The notes below the pieces were generated by a model. That model worked only from the letters and a program-made list of their open reading frames with translations, was not told where the DNA came from and did not search any database. This document shows, in pieces, positions 1 to 6,130 of a DNA stretch of 13,388 bases. The stretch covers positions 1 to 13,388 of the forward strand of contig CAKOKF010000024.1 of assembly GCA_934090775.1 (NCBI GenBank). Reading direction: 5' to 3'. Each line of letters opens with the position of its first letter. Position 1 is the stretch's first letter. The position numbers and the translations under genes are program-made. The DNA is from an uncultured Bacilli bacterium (GTDB lineage Bacteria > Bacillota_I > Bacilli_A > RF39 > UBA660).

Positions 1-1
1 A

Positions 2-1072
2 TATAATGTTAAAGTAACGATTTCTCATGATGCTTTAATAGATAGTAAGGCTAAAACTTATAAAGAAGTAACGTATTATTTTTATTCAAGTCAATACAAG
101 GATGAAGCAACTGTTCAAAGTATGATAAATAACTCCGATATAGTAGTTGCTGATGTTTCAACTTCAGGTTCGACTGACTATTCTTCTTGTCGAAGAATAG
201 AAAGCTATAGATATGCGGATACTACTCAAGTTAATGATGCTGTTGTATTTTATATTGTAAAATCTCCAGGAAAAACAGCAACAATTTATAAAAATACTTT
301 CGATTGTATTAAGAAAAATTCTCAACATTCGAGAGAAAGAGTAATTGTTAGTGTAGGTATGGGAGCTAAGGAAATGAGTAATGATCCAAACCCTGATAAT
401 ACGGATTCCAACGAAGATCAAAATGATGACAATCAAAGTGGCGAAAATAATGCTACGAATGAGCCAAAAATAATTTATTTATATAAAGCTGATGGCGACA
501 AAATTTTGCAAGATTATTCATATTGCAAATTTAAAGACAGTTCTGATTCTAACAATAGTTTCATGACAAATGAAACAATCGATGGCTACGCTTATATAAA
601 AATAGCTGGTGATGAGCCATCTGAACAAACATATGTTTTATTAGATTGTACAAAACGTTCAGATGACAGTCACCAAGATGTTAAAATTGTATTAAGCCCA
701 AAATATTCATCAGATGGAAGCAGCTCTAATGAAACTGAAGATGTAGGTAACAATTGTACATCAATATTTGGTAACATTAAAGATGATGGAGAAACATACG
801 ATCCAGATGGAAATCGTTTACCATCGGTTGCTTATGTGTTACAAACAATTTTTAATTTTATGCAGTTTTTGGGACCTATACTAGTTATTGCTTTTACTAT
901 AATGGATGCTGTAAAAGCCGTTGCAAGTGGTGATAAAGACGCTTTGAATAAGCTATTAAAAACAACCGCCAAAAGGATGGTTTATGCAGTGATATTATTT
1001 GTATTTCCAACCGCATTGAAGGAAATATTAAGTTGGGTAACTACTTCAGATCCAACGTGCGGAATAATGTGA
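2..1072 (+). CDS. Surface ectodomain protein with C-terminal VirB2/TrbC-like pilin segment (5' partial)
   Basis: The reading frame is open to the left edge (40 codons before the first ATG at 122), so the true start lies outside the window and 122 is probably internal. Most of the visible part is a polar, Ser/Asn/Asp-rich, presumably extracellular region containing two related modules, each with two cysteines (about 176-358 and 512-700), joined by an acidic Asn/Asp linker. The last 80 residues form two hydrophobic helices (about 848-930 and 976-1027) separated by a short charged loop with the sequence SGDKDALNKLLK. That helix-loop-helix resembles the VirB2/TrbC-type pilin proteins encoded first in many Firmicutes type IV secretion loci. 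Position directly upstream of the VirB6-like gene (18 nt gap) fits that role. The pilin assignment is inference from hairpin pattern and context; the ectodomain matches no family I recognise. The stop is TGA. Confidence 0.7.
   Translation, partial: YNVKVTISHDALIDSKAKTYKEVTYYFYSSQYKDEATVQSMINNSDIVVADVSTSGSTDYSSCRRIESYRYADTTQVNDAVVFYIVKSPGKTATIYKNTFDCIKKNSQHSRERVIVSVGMGAKEMSNDPNPDNTDSNEDQNDDNQSGENNATNEPKIIYLYKADGDKILQDYSYCKFKDSSDSNNSFMTNETIDGYAYIKIAGDEPSEQTYVLLDCTKRSDDSHQDVKIVLSPKYSSDGSSSNETEDVGNNCTSIFGNIKDDGETYDPDGNRLPSVAYVLQTIFNFMQFLGPILVIAFTIMDAVKAVASGDKDALNKLLKTTAKRMVYAVILFVFPTALKEILSWVTTSDPTCGIM
176..700 (+). repeat. Two divergent two-cysteine modules within the first protein
   Basis: Module 1 (about 176-358) begins DYSSC and ends with DC-x-K then VIVSVG. 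Module 2 (about 512-700) begins DYSYC and ends with DC-x-K then KIVLSP. Cysteine codons are at 188 and 305 in module 1 (39 residues apart) and 524 and 647 in module 2 (41 residues apart). The similarity is at protein level only. Paired cysteines on the outside suggest one disulfide per module, which is inference. More copies could lie upstream of the window. Confidence 0.5.
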
Positions 1073-1090
1073 AAAAGGAAGTGAAAAATT

Positions 1091-3400
1091 ATGAATTATA
1101 TATTTATGGCAGCGGACAATACTATTTTAGATGCTAGTAAAAATACTGGTTTTGGTCAATTTCTTCAATCTATTCTTTCTTATGTCTGCCTTTTAATAGA
1201 TAGTGTTGTTTATTTTTTGGTAAAAGTTGCTTATAAGTTATTTTTAGCACTTGCACAATTTGAGTTGTTTAATGACAGCGCTTTTGAATATTTAATTAAT
1301 AGAACCTATATTGTAATTGGAGTTATTTCTTTGTTTATAGTTGCTTATTCGCTTTTAAATGCCATTATTAATCCTGATAATGCTTCAAAAGGAAATAAAT
1401 CTGTTACGAAAATAGTAAAAAATATAGTTATAGCCATAATTGGAGTTGCTGTAATGCCAACCATATTTAGCTATTTCTATTATTTTCAAAAAGTGGTGCT
1501 ATGTAATAATTTTATACCACGTTTGATACTTCAACAAGTAAATAAAAATGATACTACTACATTAAATAATACAGCCGAAGAACTTCCTGAGTTAATTTTT
1601 GAATCGTTCTTTTATCCAAATAAATTAGAATCCACCGATAACTCCAACTCTGAAGATGATCCAGTAATGTCAGAAGCATCAGGCATAAAAATAGAGGAAT
1701 CAAATCCTAAGTCAGAAGAAGAAACAGACACTTATACTTTAGCTGAAGCATATGATAATGCCAAAGGTGGTATGTCATTTTGGAAAGCATTTTCACCGTT
1801 TATTTTTTCTCAACCTGGTGTTAGAGATAACTCGATTCAATATTTAATTATTTTATCTACAATAGCCGGTGGCTATATTGCATATGTTTTCTTAAATCTA
1901 TGCTTAGATATGGGCATCAGGGCAGTAAAATTAGGTTACCTAGAATTAATTGCACCTCTTGCAATAATGACAATAATTGTACCTGGACAAGATGGCGTAT
2001 TTAAGAATTGGTCGAAAAAAACAATAAGCTGTGCAGTAGAGGTATTTACTAGATTGTTTGTGGTTGTTTTCGCCGTATATCTAGTCAGTACAATAAAAGA
2101 TATTTTACAACCAAGTTTTTCTTCAACTTTATGTGGAATTGAATTAAATTTTGTTTATATTCTATTATTAAGAGCAATTATATATTTTTCGATATTTGCA
2201 TTTGCTAAACAGGCTCCCAAATTCTTTAGTGAAGCAACTGGAATTAAGTCTGATGGTTTCAAAATTGGCTTATTAGATAAGATGAAAGAAAATGGTATGG
2301 CTCAAGCATTTGGTGCTATGGGTGGTGGCATTACTTCTGGAATTAGAAATTTTGCAGCTAATGGTGGCGATAACTGGCAAAATGCTCAAAATGCTTGGAA
2401 AAATAAAGATTATAAAAATTGGGGATTATCTGTTGGAAAAGGTCTTTTAGGAGGAGCTGTTCATCCCGGTTCGCTTGTTGCTGGAGCAGCCAGTGGTTTA
2501 CGAAGAGGATGGAATAGTAAAAAAGATATTAAAAAATGGAGCGACATAAAAGAAGGCGCAGGTAAGGCTGCCGATGAGGCAATGGAAGCAAAACTAAAAA
2601 GAGATGATTATAGAGAAAAACATAGAAAGAATATACCAATTATTGGCGGAGCTGTTGGAGCAGCTGCCGGTCATGTAGGTGATGCATGGGATGCAGTAAG
2701 AGATTATCCAAATGCTCATAAGGCTCTTTATGCACATGAAAACGAAAGAAATAAAATGTTAGAAAATGTTGTAAATGCAAGAAAAGCTGTTGATGATAGA
2801 GCAAAAAAAATAAGAGATGACCACGCTCATGAAATAGAATTTAAGGCTTTTGATGGAAATACAAAAACGCTTCAACAAATTAGAAAAGATGAGGAGATTG
2901 CTCAACAAGAACTAAATGCAGCCATACAGGCAGCTGCTAATGTAAAGGCTAATGGTGGCGATATTGACGCTGCTAATAGGGCTGTAGAACTCGCTAGAAC
3001 CAGGTATAATGATTATCATAAATGGACTGTAGTAACAGAAAAGAACGCATTAAGCGAAATTAAATCTGGAACTAATATTGGTAATAAAATATCTGCTGAT
3101 GAACTTCAAGATATGACTTCACTTTATAATAATTATCATAGAATGTTGAAAGATAATATAAGTGCAATTGCTGATAAAGATACATATGAAAAATTAAAAG
3201 AATATGCAGATTATGATGAGTCTTCATTTAGAACAAATGAGATTGCTTCTGATAAAGCTAAACCTGTAACTTCGTATGATGAAAATGGCACTGATTACAA
3301 AACTAGCGTTATTGGTGCTATAAAGTTAAATGCTGCTAAAATAGCTAGTAAAATGAATCAAGAAAGTGAAGCTGCAAGAAAACAGCAGGAAAAGAAGTAA
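1091..3400 (+). CDS. VirB6/TrbL-like type IV secretion inner-membrane channel protein
   Basis: The 769-residue product has an N-terminal polytopic membrane part with about seven hydrophobic segments (near residues 28-55, 72-92, 108-130, 250-272, 284-298, 316-334, 354-372) and a polar acidic loop at about 150-245. A typical Firmicutes VirB6/TrbL end-of-membrane motif, FAKQAPKFFSEATGIK, sits at 371-386. Beyond it is a soluble region of about 380 residues, Gly/Ala-rich then helical and charged with coiled-coil character (about 495-620). VirB6 proteins form part of the inner-membrane substrate channel. Gene order (pilin-like, this gene, PrgI, VirB4) is the usual one for Gram-positive systems. The start is supported by a purine-rich RBS (AAAGGAAGTG at 1074-1083). 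The C-terminal extension may act as a cytoplasmic adaptor or, depending on topology, an external domain; I cannot decide from sequence alone. Confidence 0.8.
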   Translation: MNYIFMAADNTILDASKNTGFGQFLQSILSYVCLLIDSVVYFLVKVAYKLFLALAQFELFNDSAFEYLINRTYIVIGVISLFIVAYSLLNAIINPDNASKGNKSVTKIVKNIVIAIIGVAVMPTIFSYFYYFQKVVLCNNFIPRLILQQVNKNDTTTLNNTAEELPELIFESFFYPNKLESTDNSNSEDDPVMSEASGIKIEESNPKSEEETDTYTLAEAYDNAKGGMSFWKAFSPFIFSQPGVRDNSIQYLIILSTIAGGYIAYVFLNLCLDMGIRAVKLGYLELIAPLAIMTIIVPGQDGVFKNWSKKTISCAVEVFTRLFVVVFAVYLVSTIKDILQPSFSSTLCGIELNFVYILLLRAIIYFSIFAFAKQAPKFFSEATGIKSDGFKIGLLDKMKENGMAQAFGAMGGGITSGIRNFAANGGDNWQNAQNAWKNKDYKNWGLSVGKGLLGGAVHPGSLVAGAASGLRRGWNSKKDIKKWSDIKEGAGKAADEAMEAKLKRDDYREKHRKNIPIIGGAVGAAAGHVGDAWDAVRDYPNAHKALYAHENERNKMLENVVNARKAVDDRAKKIRDDHAHEIEFKAFDGNTKTLQQIRKDEEIAQQELNAAIQAAANVKANGGDIDAANRAVELARTRYNDYHKWTVVTEKNALSEIKSGTNIGNKISADELQDMTSLYNNYHRMLKDNISAIADKDTYEKLKEYADYDESSFRTNEIASDKAKPVTSYDENGTDYKTSVIGAIKLNAAKIASKMNQESEAARKQQEKK

Positions 3401-3401
3401 T

Positions 3402-3407
3402 AGGAGG
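3402..3407 (+). promoter_or_regulatory. Shine-Dalgarno site fixing a TTG start
   Basis: A perfect AGGAGG lies 9 nt before the TTG at 3417. There is no ATG nearby in frame, so it supports TTG as the initiation codon of the PrgI-family gene. Confidence 0.8.
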
Positions 3408-3416
3408 AACTAAACA

Positions 3417-3746
3417 TTGAATAATTATTTAATACCAGCTAACTCAAAGAAATCACAATTAATATTTAATTTCTTTACAGTTACGGATTTAATTGTATTT
3501 AGTATAGGAGCATTATTTACAACTATATTTTTAGTAACTTTTGAAACTAATAATCTATATATAATACTGCTTGAGTGTGCCCCTTTACTTATATCAGGAT
3601 TTTTGGTCATGCCAATAATTCATTATCACAATGTAATGACATTTCTTGGCAATATATTTGCATTCTTCTTTAATCAAAGAATGTTTAGATGGAAAGGTTG
3701 GTGTGTTAAGGATGGCTATGGTCGAGAAGACAAATGGAACCAATAA
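3417..3746 (+). CDS. PrgI-family (VirB3-like) type IV secretion protein
   Basis: This is a small membrane protein of 109 residues starting at TTG. It has the family layout: short polar N-terminus ending in a basic patch (NSKKSQ), two adjacent hydrophobic helices (about 22-42 and 46-66), then an amphipathic Phe-rich stretch (NIFAFFFNQRMFRWKG) and a basic tail. PrgI proteins of Gram-positive conjugation loci are the counterpart of VirB3 and dock VirB4 to the inner membrane. The gene sits between the VirB6-like gene (16 nt gap) and the first VirB4 gene, whose 5' end it overlaps, implying coupled translation. Length and gene neighbourhood match the family. The rare start codon is justified by the AGGAGG upstream. 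Confidence 0.85.
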   Translation: MNNYLIPANSKKSQLIFNFFTVTDLIVFSIGALFTTIFLVTFETNNLYIILLECAPLLISGFLVMPIIHYHNVMTFLGNIFAFFFNQRMFRWKGWCVKDGYGREDKWNQ

Positions 3747-4275
3747 ATATTGTGAAGATTGGTTACCGGTTAAAAATATAACAAACGGAATGATTCAATT
3801 AGAAAATGGATATTTTGTTTGTGGAATTAAAGTAGAACCTAAAAACATCTTTATACTAGATGAAGGAGCCAGAAATAATGTTATAGTTCAATTAAGAAAC
3901 TTCTATAATACAATAGATTTTGAGTTTTGGATGGTAGTTGCTGATAGACCGGTTGACATAAACTTATATTTGGCTCAGTTACAAGTTTTATACAATAAAA
4001 CAACAAATAATGTTACAAGAAAATTAATTATGCAAGATATAAATAAAGCTAATGCCTTTATGGGAGCAGAGTATAACGTTGTTGATACTGAATACTTCTT
4101 CTTATTTAAAGAAAAGAGAATGGATTTGATTCAAAAGAAGCTAAGAACATTAATGAGTGGATTAGCTAACTGTGGCTTAAATTCAATGCAAGTATCAAAT
4201 GGCGATTTAAGAATGATTTTAGATAACTTCTTAAATGGTGGCAAACAAACTAATTTTGGGACGGTGATGTTTTAA
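3718..4275 (+). CDS. VirB4 N-terminal domain protein (TraC-like), separate subunit
   Basis: The 185-residue product corresponds to the N-terminal non-ATPase domain of Gram-positive VirB4 proteins. Its beginning follows the family pattern WLPVKNITNGMIQLENGYFV then IKVEPKNI, which in single-chain VirB4s reads like 'pvkdI.nGiiitkdgryv.ilevePiNf'. It has no Walker motif. The frame is open further upstream (TTG 3646, ATG 3712), but ATG 3718 is preferred because TAAGG at 3707-3711 lies 6 nt before it, whereas 3712 directly abuts that site. The gene overlaps PrgI by 29 nt and its TAA overlaps the next ATG (TAATG). It presumably assembles with the downstream ATPase to rebuild a complete VirB4. Similar short 'TraC-like' proteins next to VirB4 occur in other lineages, so the split may be ancestral rather than damage. 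Confidence 0.75.
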   Translation: MVEKTNGTNKYCEDWLPVKNITNGMIQLENGYFVCGIKVEPKNIFILDEGARNNVIVQLRNFYNTIDFEFWMVVADRPVDINLYLAQLQVLYNKTTNNVTRKLIMQDINKANAFMGAEYNVVDTEYFFLFKEKRMDLIQKKLRTLMSGLANCGLNSMQVSNGDLRMILDNFLNGGKQTNFGTVMF

Positions 4276-4277
4276 TG
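4263..4277 (+). promoter_or_regulatory. RBS and TAATG overlap coupling the two VirB4 genes
   Basis: GGTGA at 4263-4267 lies 7 nt before the ATG at 4275, whose A is the last base of the upstream TAA. This arrangement permits termination-reinitiation and equal production of the two VirB4 parts. Confidence 0.65.
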
Positions 4278-6062
4278 CTAAATATTAAAAGTGAATTAGC
4301 GCCAAAAGGCATGAAATTTGATGTTACAGATTTTATGATAAGTGGTAAATATTGTACAATATTTACAGTTGTTAGTTTTCCAAAATACATTTCACCAGGT
4401 TACCTTTCAGATCTTTCTAACATCGCAGGTGTTAAAGTTGTTGCAAAGCATATTCCACTTGAATTTTCTACTATGCAAAAAATGATTAACAAAGAAATTG
4501 CTGATTTAAAGCAAAGATATCAAAATGAAAAAGATAGGACAATTCAAGAAAGAATTAGACAAGATTATGAATCATTAGAACAATTTGTTCAAATGCTTGC
4601 GGCAACTCAATCAAGAGTTTTTGACTTTCAATTACATTTAATGGTAATGGGTGATTCTAAAGAAGATTTAGAAAATAAAAAAATGAACGTTAGAAGTTTC
4701 TTGGATGCCATGGGGATGCAAGGAATTCAACTTATGTTTGAACAAGAGAAAGTTCTTAAATCAATACTACCAATATTTCCAAAACAAGATGTTGAAGACC
4801 GAATTGGTACACCGATTCCAAGTCCAACTATTGCAGCTATGTATCCATTTATTTTTGACAGCGTAAAAGATGTTGGTAATTCGACATTATTTGGCGTTGA
4901 TTATTCTGGCGGCGTTGTTCTATTTAATCAATTCTTATATCAAGTAAAAAAAGAACATAATAGAAATAACGGTAATATGATAATTTTAGGTACTTCTGGT
5001 TCTGGTAAATCAACCGCAGCTAAACTATTACTTCGTAGTCATATCCGCAATGGTTATAAGGTAGTTGCCATTGATCCAGAAGGCGAACTAGAAGATATGG
5101 CTAGATTCCTAGGTGGAGATTTCTTAGACTTGGGTAAAGGCGGCCAATTTGGTATGATTAACCCACTTGAAGTAGTATTAGATGCTGATGAAGAAGATAT
5201 TGCTCAAGGTCTAGGTTATACTATTTTAACAAGAGCGATCCAATCTCAAAAAGCCTTTATGAAGTATTATTCACCAGAAATTGAAGAAGATGTCTTAACA
5301 ATGTTCAGTGAAATTGTACAGGATACTTATAAAAGGTTTAAAATCGATTTTAACACTGACTTTACTAAATTAACTAGTAATGACTATCCAACTTTTGATG
5401 ATTTATACGCAACTATTCGTGGTAGATTATTATCGATGCCAGATAAAACTAGAGAAAAAGATGTCCTAGAAAGATTAGAACTTAAAATTAGACCATTTAC
5501 CAATGAGTTAAGATATTATTTTAATGGTCATACTACTTTAAATATTAATAGCGAATTTATCGTCTTCAATATTAGAGATTTAATGAATAGTGATGAAAAT
5601 ATTAGAAATGCTGTTTTCTTTAATATTTTAAAGTATGCTTGGGGTCTATGTTTAGATAAATCAGTAACCTCGGTATTATCAGTAGATGAAGCGCACGTGT
5701 TATTATCATCAAGAAATGAATTAGGTGCTGAGTTCTTAGCACAAATTCAACGCCGTAGTCGTAAATATAATAGTGGTACTATTATAATTACTCAACAACC
5801 AACGGACTTTGCCGCTCCAAATTTAATTATGCATGGTAAAGCAATATTTGATAATGCCTCATATTACTTAGTTATGGGTTTAAAGAAACAAGCTGTTGAT
5901 GACTTGTCGTTATTAATAGATTTAAATGAAGCCGAAAAAAACAATATTAAATACTATAACCAAGGCCAAGGCCTATTCATTTGTGGAGCAAGACGTATGC
6001 AAATATACGTAATATGCACAAATGAAGAACTTGATTCATTTGGCTCTGGTGGTGGATTATAA
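4275..6062 (+). CDS. virB4: VirB4-family secretion ATPase, catalytic subunit
   Basis: The 595-residue product contains the rest of VirB4. A linker and alpha-helical region (1-230, with a charged helix at about 68-105) precedes a RecA-like ATPase. Walker A is GTSGSGKST at 239-247. Walker B is VLSVDEAH at 467-474. A downstream TIIITQQPTDF motif (502-512) is typical of the VirB4/HerA class. Other VirB4 hallmarks are VVAIDPEGE (263-271) and GMINPLEV (293-300). VirB4 ATPases energise assembly of the channel and pilus at the inner membrane and interact with VirB3/PrgI and VirD4. All nucleotide-binding motifs look intact. The product begins where a single-chain VirB4 passes from its first domain to the linker, so the upstream 185-residue gene supplies the missing N-terminus. 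An intrinsic terminator overlaps the stop codon. Confidence 0.92.
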   Translation: MLNIKSELAPKGMKFDVTDFMISGKYCTIFTVVSFPKYISPGYLSDLSNIAGVKVVAKHIPLEFSTMQKMINKEIADLKQRYQNEKDRTIQERIRQDYESLEQFVQMLAATQSRVFDFQLHLMVMGDSKEDLENKKMNVRSFLDAMGMQGIQLMFEQEKVLKSILPIFPKQDVEDRIGTPIPSPTIAAMYPFIFDSVKDVGNSTLFGVDYSGGVVLFNQFLYQVKKEHNRNNGNMIILGTSGSGKSTAAKLLLRSHIRNGYKVVAIDPEGELEDMARFLGGDFLDLGKGGQFGMINPLEVVLDADEEDIAQGLGYTILTRAIQSQKAFMKYYSPEIEEDVLTMFSEIVQDTYKRFKIDFNTDFTKLTSNDYPTFDDLYATIRGRLLSMPDKTREKDVLERLELKIRPFTNELRYYFNGHTTLNINSEFIVFNIRDLMNSDENIRNAVFFNILKYAWGLCLDKSVTSVLSVDEAHVLLSSRNELGAEFLAQIQRRSRKYNSGTIIITQQPTDFAAPNLIMHGKAIFDNASYYLVMGLKKQAVDDLSLLIDLNEAEKNNIKYYNQGQGLFICGARRMQIYVICTNEELDSFGSGGGL

Positions 6063-6088
6063 AAAGTAGTTTTTACTGCTTTTTTTTT
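6061..6088 (+). terminator. Rho-independent terminator after VirB4
   Basis: A 10-bp stem pairs AAAAAGTAGT (6061-6070) with ACTGCTTTTT (6075-6084), including one G-U wobble. The loop is TTTT and the T-run continues through 6088. It overlaps the last two bases of the VirB4 stop codon and would end the first transcription unit, perhaps incompletely because the stem is AT-rich. Confidence 0.75.
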
Positions 6089-6099
6089 CTAGTTATGAT
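6072..6099 (+). promoter_or_regulatory. Candidate sigma-A-type promoter for the wall hydrolase unit
   Basis: TTTACT (6072-6077), 16 nt, then TATGAT (6094-6099), followed by AT-rich sequence (TAAAAT at 6099-6104 is an alternative -10). The -35 lies inside the terminator hairpin. The -10 is good and the -35 matches four of six consensus bases; in such AT-rich DNA this is only suggestive. Confidence 0.4.
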
Positions 6100-6130
6100 A
6101 AAATAATATGGAAATAAGGCGGTGAAGTAA

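Noticed and set aside
3646..3717. Longer N-terminus for the first VirB4 gene starting at TTG 3646
   Set aside because: There is no RBS at 3646, the extra residues fall in the coding part of PrgI, and a suitable RBS sits 6 nt before ATG 3718.
4258..4280. Sequencing frameshift that artificially broke VirB4
   Set aside because: Not excluded, but less likely: the junction has a proper RBS, a TAATG overlap and falls in a linker. Kept as a refutation test in the findings.
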